Origin: Calothrix sp. PCC 7716
Lineage (GTDB): Bacteria > Cyanobacteriota > Cyanobacteriia > Cyanobacteriales > Nostocaceae
DNA length: 64,000 bases
NCBI RefSeq assembly: GCF_019977735.1
Contig: NZ_AP025018.1
Location: 4,840,580 to 4,904,579, forward strand
Direction: 5' to 3'
Below, piece after piece: positions 1-9,669 of this stretch (position 1 is its first letter; every line of letters begins with the position of its first letter). The translations under genes were made by a program, and so were the position numbers. The notes beneath the pieces were generated by a model. That model was given only the letters and a program-made list of their open reading frames with translations, was not told where the DNA came from and did not search any database.

Positions 1-251
1 TTGTGATAATGTTCTAGACTGTAAGGGCGAACAACACCAGGAATATCTAACTTTTTACTAATGTTATACTGATTGCGAAATTTCAAGAGTTCACTAAAAC
101 TAGGATATTCCTGCTGTAGTAGTTTAATAACAACATTCTGGTTATCGCTCAATCGAATAGCTCGGTATACCTTTGTTTTATAACCCTGGTAAATTTCTTC
201 GGATATCAAGTATCTGTTTATACCAACAATAATCTCTGTTGGTGTTGCCAT
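1..251 (-). CDS. Multidomain Ser/Thr kinase sensor, N-terminal fragment cut by window edge
   Basis: The minus strand reads open from an ATG at 251 to the window edge, with a GAGGAG ribosome site just upstream (about 257-264). The 83 visible residues begin MATPTEIIVGINRYLISEEI and continue with a VVIKLL segment, the kinase lysine strand, followed by EYPSFSELLKFRQQY. This is the usual opening of the very large cyanobacterial proteins that combine a Ser/Thr kinase, AAA-type ATPase, GAF and histidine kinase. Only the N lobe is visible, so the rest of the architecture is inferred from the family. It is the domain that the truncated relative at 14876-19381 has lost. It lies downstream of, and in the same orientation as, the histidine kinase at 589-1641. 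Confidence 0.75.
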   Translation of the reverse strand, partial: MATPTEIIVGINRYLISEEIYQGYKTKVYRAIRLSDNQNVVIKLLQQEYPSFSELLKFRNQYNISKKLDIPGVVRPYSLEHYH

Positions 252-434
252 AGCACTTCTCCTCAAGGTACAAAACTAATCTTCTAGGGTTGGCTTAGAT
301 TCACCCTTAAAATTATTGTTCCCAAATTAGAACTAAATATTGACTAAGAGTAAAAATCAACAATACTTGGTTCAGCCTAAAACCTTTAGAGGTTGTTTGA
401 AAAGTACCCTTGAGTGTCATGCTCAGATATTAAA

Positions 435-507
435 ATCCCCCCAACCCCCTTAATAAGGGGGCTAAAAGCCTCTCTTTCCCCCCTTATCAAGGGGGGTTAG
501 GGGGATC
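435..507. repeat. Dispersed C-rich/G-rich hairpin repeat, copy 1
   Basis: A run of CCCCCCAACCCCC followed by TTAATAAGGGGG, then a mirrored CCCCTTATCAAGGGGGG and GTTAGGGGG, gives a strong nested inverted repeat of about 73 bp. A near-identical copy is at 6624-6703. It is a dispersed intergenic repeat of the kind common in Nostocales rather than a gene-specific terminator, because both copies lie away from any stop codon. Confidence 0.75.
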
Positions 508-523
508 AATTCCGAGAAAATCT

Positions 524-542
524 CTTAACCGAGCAGTATTGC
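524..542 (+). repeat. 19-bp dispersed motif, copy 1
   Basis: CTTAACCGAGCAGTATTGC here recurs inverted at 2992-3010 and direct with one change at 3088-3106. All three copies are intergenic. Function unknown. Confidence 0.6.
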
Positions 543-588
543 TGGAGTTCTCTATTGATTACTGAATACATTAATTAAATATATTAAT

Positions 589-1641
589 TTAATTTAACCT
601 TGGTTGTTCAATAGGAATTTTAATATTAAATTCTGTTCCTTGAGCGATGGATGAAAAACAATCTAGCTTACCATTATGTTTTTCACAAATAATTTGATAG
701 CTAATTGCTAAACCCATTCCAGTTCCTTTTCCAACTGACTTTGTTGTAAAAAAGGGGTTAAATATCTCTGTTTGAATCGATTTAGGTATTCCAACTCCAT
801 TATCTGCTATTACTATTTCTATCCAATTAGAATTAATAACTGATGTGCGAATTGTAATTTTTGCAATAGTTTTTTTAAAAGTTTTTTCTTCTAGTGCATC
901 AATGGCATTAGCCAAGATATTCATAAAAACTTGATTTAATTGACTAGCATAACATTCAATATTTGGCAAATTTCCATAGTCTTTAAATACTAAAATTTCT
1001 GGACGTTTTAAAGTTGCTTGTAAACGATGCTGCAAAATTAATAACGTACTATCAATACCTTCATGAATATTAACTAATTTGAATTCAGCTTCATCAAGAC
1101 GAGAAAAATTGCGTAATGACACAACTATTTCCCGAATGCGCTCACTTCCTATAATCATCGATTCTAATACTTTTAGAAAATCAGCTTTTATAAATTCTAA
1201 ATCAATGTCATCTTTTAACACTTGAATTTCGGTCGGTACATTGGGAAAATGTCTGCCATAAAGCTCAAGTAAACTTACCATATTTTCATTATATTCTTCC
1301 AAGTGTTTGATATTTCCATGAATAAAGTTTACTGGATTATTTATTTCGTGAGCGACACCAGCAACTATTTGTCCTAAAGCTGACATTTTTTCGCTTTGAA
1401 GCATTTGTGCTTGCATATTTTGTAAATTTTGCAAGGTAATTTGTAATTCTTCGCTTCTGCGCGCTAAGTCTTGCTGCGAACACTGCAATTCGCTAATAAC
1501 TTGCTTGAGCAAAAACTCTTTAGCTGCAATATCCATTTCTAGTTGCTTGCGATCGCTTTCACAGCGATCTAGTTTTTTTTGCAGAATCCTGTTTGCTTTT
1601 TCTAATTCTCGATTTTTTTCTAAATCATTGCTACTATTCAT
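589..1641 (-). CDS. Sensor histidine kinase with N-terminal coiled coil
   Basis: A 350-residue cytoplasmic histidine kinase without membrane segments. Residues about 1-85 form a long charged coiled coil. The phosphoacceptor motif VAGVAHEINNPVNF places the histidine near residue 98. The ATPase domain shows the N box ([13 protein letters not shown]), G1 box (DNGVGIP) and G2 box (GTGMGLAIS). This HisKA/HATPase type matches the C-terminal modules of the kinases at 13513-14808 and 14876-19381, so the three look like recent paralogues. The gene sits 46 bp downstream of the FIST gene on the same strand and is probably co-transcribed. A FIST protein next to a kinase that has no input domain of its own suggests ligand sensing is supplied in trans, which is inference. 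Confidence 0.9.
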   Translation of the reverse strand: MNSSNDLEKNRELEKANRILQKKLDRCESDRKQLEMDIAAKEFLLKQVISELQCSQQDLARRSEELQITLQNLQNMQAQMLQSEKMSALGQIVAGVAHEINNPVNFIHGNIKHLEEYNENMVSLLELYGRHFPNVPTEIQVLKDDIDLEFIKADFLKVLESMIIGSERIREIVVSLRNFSRLDEAEFKLVNIHEGIDSTLLILQHRLQATLKRPEILVFKDYGNLPNIECYASQLNQVFMNILANAIDALEEKTFKKTIAKITIRTSVINSNWIEIVIADNGVGIPKSIQTEIFNPFFTTKSVGKGTGMGLAISYQIICEKHNGKLDCFSSIAQGTEFNIKIPIEQPRLN

Positions 1642-1685
1642 AAATAAGAATCATAAATAAGAATTATAAATAAGAATTATAAATA
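1639..1685. repeat. 13-bp tandem repeat between FIST and kinase genes
   Basis: Three full copies and one partial copy of (C/T)ATAAATAAGAAT lie head to tail and include the kinase start codon. The repeat replaces a recognisable ribosome site for the kinase. Copy-number slippage here could change kinase translation, which is inference. Confidence 0.7.
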
Positions 1686-1687
1686 CT

Positions 1688-2845
1688 TTAGTTTGTTCCC
1701 ATTAACAGTGTTACAAATGTTTTATTATGAAATTGTGTTTTTCCTTTAGCTGTTAAAGGAGCAATTTCACCATAGGCATAAAATCCACAACAAGGTAATG
1801 TTGGCGATAAATGGTTTTTGACAAGCTGATATTCCTGACTGGTAAGAGTTCCGAGAATTCGGCGCCGAGCGGCACAAGAAATTAATAAAGCTGCGGCTGG
1901 ATTTATGCCAGAAAAATTTGTTAAAGCTTTTTTAAGGGATGTCTCGGAAGCTTGTAAAATATTTTCGCGAGATGTATCTGTAATTTGAACCATTGCTCCT
2001 GAAGGAATATCTGAGAAGAAAGTTACACTCCCAGATTCCGTATCATAACTATTTGGCGCCCGCATATAAAAGCGCTCTTCCTCTTCAAACACTGCGAGCG
2101 CATGAATCGCATAATTTGTAGCAAACGTTTCTGCTCCGAGATAATACTGATAAAAGTCGAGAGCGCGCTGTCCATCAATTTCGTAAACCACATTACCATC
2201 GACTTTGGTGACACAGCTGCGTTTACCAATGGGAGTCCAGCCGCTTGCAACTCCATAAGAAACTTGTAACTTGCCACAAAACAATAGTACTGGAACTGCA
2301 TCGCAAACAACTTCATTTTGAAAAAACTGATATGTTTGAGAAAACATATAGTCATCAGCTGCCATCCCACCAATAATTGGGATTTGCCCTCCTAAACCTT
2401 TCTTTAACCCTTCTAAAATCAGAACTCCATTACTAGTTAAGCTATCTGGGAAAGTGAGGCATAATTGAGGTTTCGCTGAACTTTTAAGCTTTGCCATCTC
2501 TACAGCTTGTTGAGCAATCAGTATTGGATTTTTTGAGACTGAACGTCCCAATCCAGCTCGAATTTCTACCTCATCTGAGGCAAACACCATCAAAGTCAGT
2601 GAGTCTTGTTGAAATCCCATGACTGAGGAAACTTCGCCATTTGTAGTTCCACCAATCAGCTCTATCTCACCAAAAGCATCCTGAATATGCTGTAAAATCA
2701 ACGCATGGTCAAAATCTATCGCCGCAAACAAAATACCAGCTTGGGGTACTTCTCCATCCAGAACTATTTTACATTCCTTAATAACATCGGCAATTGCGGA
2801 TGCCGAATCTGGATCGATACTATGACCAATTGCGACTTTAAACAT
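1688..2845 (-). CDS. FIST N/C domain sensory protein
   Basis: A 385-residue protein starting MFKVAIGHSIDPDSASAIAD. I use the ATG at 2845 because GGAG lies six bases upstream, rather than the in-frame TTG at 2857. The N-terminal half carries FIST-N features (IELIGGTTNGEVSS, a GLGRSVSKNP stretch, IPIIGGMAADD) and the C-terminal half carries FIST-C features (YEIDGQRALDFYQYYLG and a C-terminal PCCGFYAYGEIAP). FIST domains are predicted small-ligand sensors, possibly for amino acids, in signal-transduction proteins. There is no output domain, and the histidine kinase gene follows on the same strand, so the two probably form one sensory unit. Confidence 0.88.
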   Translation of the reverse strand: MFKVAIGHSIDPDSASAIADVIKECKIVLDGEVPQAGILFAAIDFDHALILQHIQDAFGEIELIGGTTNGEVSSVMGFQQDSLTLMVFASDEVEIRAGLGRSVSKNPILIAQQAVEMAKLKSSAKPQLCLTFPDSLTSNGVLILEGLKKGLGGQIPIIGGMAADDYMFSQTYQFFQNEVVCDAVPVLLFCGKLQVSYGVASGWTPIGKRSCVTKVDGNVVYEIDGQRALDFYQYYLGAETFATNYAIHALAVFEEEERFYMRAPNSYDTESGSVTFFSDIPSGAMVQITDTSRENILQASETSLKKALTNFSGINPAAALLISCAARRRILGTLTSQEYQLVKNHLSPTLPCCGFYAYGEIAPLTAKGKTQFHNKTFVTLLMGTN

Positions 2846-2857
2846 AATTTTCTCCAA

Positions 2858-3290
2858 GCAAATTTAAATGTGTCCTATATTTGAGCCAAGTGGAAGATTG
2901 AATCAGACACAGCACGAATTTTCTACATACTCATTATTCCCAATAAATGCAATTAAATCGCAATCAACCAAGTTTGTATAAAGGCGGGTGGGCAATACTG
3001 CTCGGTTAAGGATTTTTTTCATAATTTTGGAGATGTAGAGACGCGACATGTCGCGTCTTTACAAGGTTTTCGATTTACCCAGGATTTCTTAACCGAGTAG
3101 TATTGCGGGTGGCAGATGGTGAGAAAACAAGGAGTGCAAGATGTAAGCTAGCCAAGCTGCTACGAGCCGCCACGCGCGTTCTTATAAGTTTTGCGATGCA
3201 AGACTTTCATCAAAATTAACTGGGGATAATGTGTTAGTGAAACAAATAACTTGGGAATTTTAAGTACAAAGGTTTAATGGAGATGGAACG
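2858..3290. other. Intergenic region with nested inverted repeats
   Basis: No gene seen. The 19-bp motif at 2992-3010 is inverted relative to 3088-3106, and between them lies the perfect 20-bp palindrome AGACGCGACATGTCGCGTCT (3039-3058). A related 28-bp palindrome occurs at 59077-59104. This divergent region must also hold the promoters of the FIST gene and the TPS exoprotein gene, but no clear promoter boxes are visible. Confidence 0.6.
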
Positions 3291-5975
3291 ATGAGGGTGA
3301 ATTTTGCCTACTTAGGTTTGGTTTTGGGAGTGTTTACAGCTGTAATATTTACACCAGCCTATGCTGAGGTAACATCTGATGGTACTACCAACACTACTGT
3401 TAACTCAATTGGCAATAATTTTATTATTCTTAATGGTATAGAAAAAGGTAATAATTTATTTCATAGCTTCAGCAATTTCTCTATACCAACTGGTGGTTCA
3501 GCGAATTTTGATTTAACTAACACACTTAATATTACAACTATATTTAGTCGGGTTACTGGTGGAAATGTTTCTAATATTGATGGGTTGATTCAAACTCTCA
3601 ACAGTAGTAATTCCGTAAGTTTATTTTTGATGAATCCCAACGGCATTGTATTTGGTCAAAATGCCAAGTTAGATATTAGTGGTTCGTTTGTTGCGACAAC
3701 AGCGAATAGTATTAAATTTGCCGATGGGGTGGAATTTAGTACTGTAAATCTCAGCGAACCCGCTTTGTTGACGATGAGCGTACCTGTCGGGTTGCAAATA
3801 GGAAGAAACGCCGGAGCAATTCAAGTACAAGGTGCAACCACAAACGCTAATGGATTACAAGTAAAACCAAGCCAAACTTTTGCCCTTATAGGCAGTGATA
3901 TTAATCTAACTCAAGCAAACCTCCGTGCCTCCGATGGACACATTGAATTATGGGCATTACAGAATGGAAAAATCGATATAAACAATAATAAATGGCAACT
4001 AGCTTCTGACTCAAAAGATGTTACCTGGGGCAATATCAGTTTGCAAAAATCTTCATTTATTGATGCGGATGGCGTAGATGGTGGTTTAATCAACATTCGG
4101 GGGCGAAGTTTAACATTACAGGATGGGTCAAACATTAGTTCTACTACATCCGCTGGACAAGGAAGAGGTATTACCATTCAAACTACTGAGTTTGTTAATC
4201 TTTTAGGAGTTTCCGCACCAGGACAACTTCTCTTTTCTGGTGTCAATACATCAGTAGGTAAACAATTTGACTTCTTTGCGCCACCAGGACCGCCAACAAC
4301 CGGACGAGCAGGAAACATAACTATTGAAACCGAACGCTTAAAGTTAGCTAATGGTGCATGGATTAAATCTATAACATCCGGCAACAATTCAATCGCTGGA
4401 GATATTAATATTCGTGCTACTGATGTAACTTTAGTAGCACAAGACACGTCTTCTGCTCTAAGTGGTTTTAGTTCGATTGCTACTTCAATCGTTTCTGGCA
4501 GCAATAATCAGAGTGGCAAGATTAGTATTGAAGCCCAAAGGGTTAGCGTGTTTGATGGTAACCGTATCGCTACGAGTGTATTGCAAGGAAATGGCTCTGG
4601 AGGAGAAATTTCTATTCGGGCTAAGGAAAGCTTAGAAATTCGGGGGACTAACTTTTACAATGGTGCAACTATAACCAGTGGTGTTCTCGCCTCAATCGAA
4701 GCTGGAGCAACAGGACAAGGTGGTCAAATTTCAGTTGACACAGGAAACCTAATTGTAGCCGATGGTGGCACAATTGCCAGTGGATTGGCAAGTGCTAATA
4801 ATACATTTTTTGGAGCGCTACCAGGAGCGCGAGGTACGGCTGGAAATATCGACATTCGAGCAAGGCAAATACAAGTTAGCGATTCGTTGATTGACGGTTT
4901 AAGTGGAGATATTACTGGGATTACCACTTCTGTTGGTAATGGTGCTATAGGTCAAGGAGGCAGCATTAATCTGACAGCAGATAACCTGCGCGTTTTCAAT
5001 GGTGGACAAATTGCCTCATCCACAAATGGTAATGGTGCGGCAGGTAATATCAACTTGCAAGCTAAAAATATTACTGTAGAGGGTACGTCTCAACCTTTGA
5101 GCAACGGTCAGATTTTATCTAGTAGTATTACAGTAGCTTCTACTACCGCCTCTGATGCTGGTTCAATTAACTTAGTCGCAGATCGGCTGAAGGTGATTGA
5201 ACGCGGAGAAATTTCTGTCAGCAATACGGGTGGTGGTAATTCTGGAAACTTACTAGTTAATGCCAACCAGGTCAAACTAGAGGAAGGAGGCAGTCTGCTT
5301 TCAGAAGTTTCCGCAGGCAATCGAGGTAACATTAATCTAGCGGCTGATGTTTTGCTGATACGCAATGGCAGTAAGATTAATACTAATGCCACAGGTATGG
5401 CCACAGGTGGCAATATTAGCATTAATGCACCAATTATTATTGGGTTAGAAAATAGTGATATTACTGCAAATGCAATTGAAGGGGCTGGTGGGAATATTGA
5501 TATTACAACTCAGGGTTTATTTGGACTCAAATTTCGTGACCAACTCACACCAGAAAGTGATATTACTGCTAGTTCTCAATTCGGTGTTAACGGTAATGTA
5601 TATATTAATAACTTTGGTGTTGACCCTAATTCTGGTTTAGTTGAACTACCTGCAAATTTAACCGACCCATCACAGCAAATCGTTGCAGGTTGTGCAGGTA
5701 CGAGTGGTAATAGTTTTGTTGCCACAGGAAGAGGAGGAATACCCCAAAATCCTAGTCACGAATTGAGGAGCGATCGCACCTGGTCAGATATCCGCAATTT
5801 ATCAGCATTTCAAAAAACACAAGCTTTACAAACACAAATACCTGCATCACCAGAAATCTTTGTCCAAGCTACTTCTTGGCATCGCAATGCTCAGGGCAAA
5901 ATTGAATTAATCACAAATAAATCTCCTGCTCAAGTGCAGTTAGCATTAACCTGTGCTGTAGTTCCTAAAGCGTAG
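3291..5975 (+). CDS. Two-partner-secretion filamentous haemagglutinin-type exoprotein (locus A)
   Basis: An 894-residue protein with a signal peptide (cleavage probably after PAYA, about residue 25), then a TPS secretion domain (about 26-260) with the diagnostic NPNGIVFGQNA motif. The rest is a long beta-helix of short repeats rich in G, N, I and S (GQGGxI and AGNIxI patterns), and the tail has a TGRGGIPQNP motif shared with the other TPS proteins here. TPS proteins are exported by the Sec pathway and then through a TpsB pore. No TpsB gene is visible in the window. The ATG at 3291 has GGAGATGG upstream. The protein is the first gene of a locus that continues with a secreted TPR-CHAT protein, a DUF928 protein and a CHASE2 kinase. 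Confidence 0.9.
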   Translation: MRVNFAYLGLVLGVFTAVIFTPAYAEVTSDGTTNTTVNSIGNNFIILNGIEKGNNLFHSFSNFSIPTGGSANFDLTNTLNITTIFSRVTGGNVSNIDGLIQTLNSSNSVSLFLMNPNGIVFGQNAKLDISGSFVATTANSIKFADGVEFSTVNLSEPALLTMSVPVGLQIGRNAGAIQVQGATTNANGLQVKPSQTFALIGSDINLTQANLRASDGHIELWALQNGKIDINNNKWQLASDSKDVTWGNISLQKSSFIDADGVDGGLINIRGRSLTLQDGSNISSTTSAGQGRGITIQTTEFVNLLGVSAPGQLLFSGVNTSVGKQFDFFAPPGPPTTGRAGNITIETERLKLANGAWIKSITSGNNSIAGDINIRATDVTLVAQDTSSALSGFSSIATSIVSGSNNQSGKISIEAQRVSVFDGNRIATSVLQGNGSGGEISIRAKESLEIRGTNFYNGATITSGVLASIEAGATGQGGQISVDTGNLIVADGGTIASGLASANNTFFGALPGARGTAGNIDIRARQIQVSDSLIDGLSGDITGITTSVGNGAIGQGGSINLTADNLRVFNGGQIASSTNGNGAAGNINLQAKNITVEGTSQPLSNGQILSSSITVASTTASDAGSINLVADRLKVIERGEISVSNTGGGNSGNLLVNANQVKLEEGGSLLSEVSAGNRGNINLAADVLLIRNGSKINTNATGMATGGNISINAPIIIGLENSDITANAIEGAGGNIDITTQGLFGLKFRDQLTPESDITASSQFGVNGNVYINNFGVDPNSGLVELPANLTDPSQQIVAGCAGTSGNSFVATGRGGIPQNPSHELRSDRTWSDIRNLSAFQKTQALQTQIPASPEIFVQATSWHRNAQGKIELITNKSPAQVQLALTCAVVPKA

Positions 5976-6192
5976 GTCTAGTGCAGGCTAGCAAAAATAA
6001 CTGACCAGTTTCAGCACCCTTCTAGAATACAAAAGAGCGATTCGAGGGTGGCGCCAATTATTTAACACAAATTGGCGAGTAGTGGTTTATATCATAAGTT
6101 TTGGTGTGTAGGCGCCGCTCTCTGTGTACTCTGTGTCTCTGTGGTAAAAAATTGAACTTACCAAAACTTATGACATAAACCAGTAGTCGTCT

Positions 6193-6360
6193 GTGTCATT
6201 AATTTTGGGGTGTAGGAATATTGGCAACGGATGATGAACGGATGTAACAGATGGTTAATTTTAAATTACGCGCATTTTGTTTGCAACAATAATTTATCCG
6301 TTACATCCGTTTAATCCGTTGCAAACCAACACACCAAAACTTATGACATAAACCAGTAGT
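6193..6360. repeat. Direct duplication, copy A (168 bp)
   Basis: Begins GTGTCATTAATTTTGGGG and ends in CATAAACCAGTAGT. It is repeated at 6366-6589 with almost no change apart from a 56-bp insertion. Inside are the small repeats CGGATGTAACAG and its partner TTACATCCGTTTAATCCG. The latter also occurs at the 3' end of the TPS gene near 38732-38755. Confidence 0.75.
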
Positions 6361-6365
6361 AGTTC

Positions 6366-6589
6366 GTGTCATTAATTTTGGGTTGTAGGAATATTGGCAA
6401 CGGATGATGAACGGTGAGTCCAGCTACATAGGAGGGTTTCCCTCCGGAGTGGACTGGCGAACCCGAACGGATGTAACAGATGGTTAATTTTAAATTACGC
6501 GCATTTTGTTTGCAACAATAATTTATCCGTTACATCCGTTTAATCCGTTGCAAACCAACACACCAAAACTTATGACATAAACCAGTAGT
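6366..6589. repeat. Direct duplication, copy B (224 bp, with insertion)
   Basis: Same block as 6193-6360. The length difference is exactly the 56-bp inserted element at 6415-6470. Confidence 0.75.
6415..6470. mobile_element. Short mobile repeat with 5-bp target duplication
   Basis: The copy without insertion at 6193-6360 shows the empty site. The inserted DNA starts TGAGTCCAG and ends ACTGGCGAACCCG, followed by a second copy of AACGG (6410-6414 and 6466-6470). The same terminal words, inverted and longer inside, occur in the coding sequence at 25441-25540. It is non-coding and must be mobilised in trans, if at all. Confidence 0.7.
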
Positions 6590-6623
6590 CGTCTGTGTCA
6601 TTAATTTTGGGGAGTTGAATTAA

Positions 6624-6703
6624 ATCCCCCCAACCCCCCTTAATAAGGGGGGCTAAGAATAAAGCTCTTGTTCCCCCCTTATCAAGGGGGGTTAGGGGGG
6701 ATC
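6624..6703. repeat. Dispersed C-rich/G-rich hairpin repeat, copy 2
   Basis: Second copy of the element at 435-507, with slightly longer C and G runs and a different loop. It lies in a gene desert rather than at a gene end. Confidence 0.75.
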
Positions 6704-6932
6704 AAAATCTGCAACAACACTCCAAAATTAATGACAAAAGGCAGTAACGGTCTCTACGTGGAACTGAGGGTTAGGTTTTTCGTATGCTTTTCCATATAAC
6801 CTGAAAAGTCAGATCAACTGATAGATCGCATTATAAGTTGGGCACTATATATATAACGTATAGTGATCTCCTAAATAGTTGTGCTTTAATCAACCTTTCA
6901 GCAAATTGCTCAATAATAATAATAAATCAATT

Positions 6933-9482
6933 ATGGCTTTCAGAATTAAACAAACTTCTTGGCTATATGTTAGCCTCAGTGTTATAAGTTTGTGTTTAGC
7001 ATTTACCATTACACCTGTAAAGGCATCTCTACCCGTAACAACAACTCCTGTTGTTTCGACTTCCCAAGTCAATAACGGATTAGAACAAGGACGAAACCTC
7101 TACCAATCTGGTCGTTTTTCAGAAGCTGTTACGGCTTGGCAAACCGCAGCACAACAGTATCGCATTCAAGGTGATCACATTAATGAAGCTCTCAGTTTAA
7201 GTTACTTGTCGCTAGCACAACAGGAACTCAATCAGTGGGAAGCAGCGAAAAACTCGATTGAGCAAAGTGTAAAAATTTTGCAAACCACTAAACCTGCTAT
7301 CGATGCTATTGTCTGGGCACAAATACTGAATACACAAGCAAATTTGCAACTTCGTACAGGTAGAGCCGAAACAGCCATTGAAAACTGGCAACAAGCCCAA
7401 AAATATTACGAACTCTCAGGCGATACAATCGGAAGTTTGGGTAGTCAAATTAACCAGGCACAAGCATTACAAAGTTTGGGATTTTACCGTCGCTCGAAAC
7501 AGCAGTTGGAAACGTTAACACAAAAATTGGCAGTAATGCCAGATTCGGAAGTCAAAGTCAGTGGGTTAAGATCGCTTGGTTTAGCTCTGCGCGCAATTGG
7601 TGATAGCAAAAGTCAGCAAGTATTGGAACAAAGTTTAGCGAGCGCAAATAAAATTGCAGCCAAAACCCAGTTAAGTTCTATCCTTTCTAGTCTGGGAAAA
7701 AATGCCTCAGATTTGCAAGACCCCGAAACAGCATTAAATTACTTTGAAGATGCAGAGAAAGCAGCTACTAATCCAAATGAAAAGTTGCAAGCACGTTTAG
7801 CTCATTTCAAATTATTGGTAGATTACGACAAACTTGAATATGCTATAGAACTAGCACCTCAGTTGCAACAACAGCTTACAGAATTACCACCCAGCCACAA
7901 TTCCCTTTATGCAGCGATTAATTTTGTTGCTACCCTAAATAAATTAGAAAAACCCGACAAAATTTTACCAATTAAAGAACTGTCGCAACTTATGGCAGTT
8001 ACAGTTAATTCTGCCCAAAAAATTCAGGATTCTGCCGCAGAAGCTCATGCATTGTATCAATGGGGACAACTTTATAGCCGCACTTCTCAGTGGTCTGAGG
8101 CAAAGGCATTAGCTGATAAATCCCTGCATATTGCCCGTCAACTCCAAGCTGACGATATTATTGCTCAATCGGCATGGCAGGTTGGAAAATTGTATAAGCA
8201 ACAAGGTAGTAGAGCAGAAGCAATTTCAGCCTATACCGAAGCAGTCAAGGCATTAAAGTCACTACGAGGAGATTTGGTTGCTGTTAATCCCGATGTTCAA
8301 TTCTCTTTCCGCGAAAGTGTGGAACCTGTTTATCGGGAACTGGTGGGTTTACTTTTGGATGAACAACCGAGTCAAACAGAACTTACGCAAGCTCGCGAAT
8401 TAATTGAATCACTACAAATAGCCGAACTCGATAATTTTTTTCGAGAAGCTTGTTTAGATAAAGCACAGCAGATTGACAAAGTTGACCCCACAGCAGCCAT
8501 TATTTACCCGATTATTTTACCAGATCGCCTTGCTGTAATTCTCTCTCAATCGGGTAAACCATTAAGTTATTATGAAACGCGCAAGCCCAGAGCGGAAATT
8601 GAACAAACTTTCGACAATTTACTGGTTGCTCTCAATCCAGTTTCAGATTCTAAAGAACGGGAGAAATTGACCCAACAAATGTATGATTGGTTGATTCGTC
8701 CTGCAGAACAGAAACAAGCCTTTAAAGATATCAAGACATTGGTGTTTGTATTAGATGGAAAGTTGCGGAATATACCAATGGCAGCTTTGTATGACGGAAA
8801 GCAATATTTGATTGAAAAATATGCTGTGGCACTCTCACCAGGATTGCAACTAATGTCTGCTCAATCATTCCAGCAAAACAAAATTAATGCCATCGTTGGT
8901 GGTATTAGTGAATCTCGATCTGGTTTTGCTGCCTTGCCTGCTGTGGAATCAGAAGTTAAAAAAATATCCCAGGCAGTATCCTCTAAGCTGTTACTAAACC
9001 AGCAATTTACTAGTAAAGCTTTGGGAGATCGTGTCAAATTTGGTAATGCCGATGTTGTTCACCTCGCAACCCACGGACAGTTTAGCTCCCGTCTCGAAGA
9101 AACCTACTTACTGACATGGGATGGACAAGTGAATGTGAAGGAGTTATCCGAACTCCTCAAAAATCGTGGTGGGAATTCATCGAAAGCGATCGAATTATTG
9201 GTGTTGAGTGCTTGCGATACGGCAACAGGAGACGAGCGCGCTGTTCTGGGATTAGCTGGTTTAGCTGTTAAATCAGGCGCCCGTTCCACCATAGCAACTC
9301 TCTGGCCAGTCAAAGATAAAGCCGCAGAAATACTCACGACTCGCTTCTACGAACAACTACGACAACCCAAAACGACTAAAGCTGAAGCACTTCGCCAAGC
9401 ACAAATCAGCTTAATTCGCCAAACTGATTTCCGTGACCCGTTCTTTTGGTCTGCCTTTGTTTTAGTTGGAAACTGGATTTAA
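6933..9482 (+). CDS. Secreted TPR-CHAT (caspase-like) protein, locus A
   Basis: An 849-residue protein. I take the ATG at 6933, which gives a clean signal peptide (MAFRIKQTSWLYVSLSV to PVKA), over the TTG at 6879. Residues about 45-460 are alpha-helical TPR-like repeats (for example EQGRNLYQSGRFSEAVTAWQ). The C-terminal third is a CHAT domain with the caspase-type dyad: His near residue 714 in HLATHGQFSS and Cys near 761 in LSACDTATGDERAVLGLAG. The protein ends in the usual SAFVLVGNWI. CHAT domains belong to the caspase/separase clan. The signal peptide places this one outside the cytoplasm, next to the TPS exoprotein gene, so processing of an exported partner is a reasonable but untested role. 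A close relative is at 36134-38716. Confidence 0.9.
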   Translation: MAFRIKQTSWLYVSLSVISLCLAFTITPVKASLPVTTTPVVSTSQVNNGLEQGRNLYQSGRFSEAVTAWQTAAQQYRIQGDHINEALSLSYLSLAQQELNQWEAAKNSIEQSVKILQTTKPAIDAIVWAQILNTQANLQLRTGRAETAIENWQQAQKYYELSGDTIGSLGSQINQAQALQSLGFYRRSKQQLETLTQKLAVMPDSEVKVSGLRSLGLALRAIGDSKSQQVLEQSLASANKIAAKTQLSSILSSLGKNASDLQDPETALNYFEDAEKAATNPNEKLQARLAHFKLLVDYDKLEYAIELAPQLQQQLTELPPSHNSLYAAINFVATLNKLEKPDKILPIKELSQLMAVTVNSAQKIQDSAAEAHALYQWGQLYSRTSQWSEAKALADKSLHIARQLQADDIIAQSAWQVGKLYKQQGSRAEAISAYTEAVKALKSLRGDLVAVNPDVQFSFRESVEPVYRELVGLLLDEQPSQTELTQARELIESLQIAELDNFFREACLDKAQQIDKVDPTAAIIYPIILPDRLAVILSQSGKPLSYYETRKPRAEIEQTFDNLLVALNPVSDSKEREKLTQQMYDWLIRPAEQKQAFKDIKTLVFVLDGKLRNIPMAALYDGKQYLIEKYAVALSPGLQLMSAQSFQQNKINAIVGGISESRSGFAALPAVESEVKKISQAVSSKLLLNQQFTSKALGDRVKFGNADVVHLATHGQFSSRLEETYLLTWDGQVNVKELSELLKNRGGNSSKAIELLVLSACDTATGDERAVLGLAGLAVKSGARSTIATLWPVKDKAAEILTTRFYEQLRQPKTTKAEALRQAQISLIRQTDFRDPFFWSAFVLVGNWI

Positions 9483-9669
9483 ATACGTAATTTTACTTAT
9501 AAACATGATTGTAAAAAAACGTATTTTATTTGTAGCATTTCCCTCTAGAGTCGCTTATAACAGCTAATATATCCCTTTATTTAGCTTGGGCTTAGAGTTT
9601 AAAAACTTTTCAGGCAAATTACATCAATGTGTTTTATATCACGAACTTGCAAAAACTGGGTGAAACATC

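Larger units (their letters stand above)
5976..6932. other. Repeat-dense intergenic region
   Basis: No gene in about 950 bp. It holds a CTCTGTGTACTCTGTGTCTC element (about 6116-6150) whose reverse complement recurs near 34713-34746, a duplicated 168-bp block (6193-6360 and 6366-6589), a 56-bp insertion in the second block, and the second copy of the C/G hairpin repeat (6624-6703). AT-rich sequence just before the downstream gene may hold its promoter. Confidence 0.65.

Noticed and set aside
435-507. Strong hairpin as a transcription terminator
   Set aside because: The same element recurs at 6624-6703 in a gene desert, and neither copy follows a stop codon closely, so it is a dispersed repeat.
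6193-6589. Possible CRISPR or tandem array
   Set aside because: Only two long copies, no spacers of constant length; a simple direct duplication explains it.
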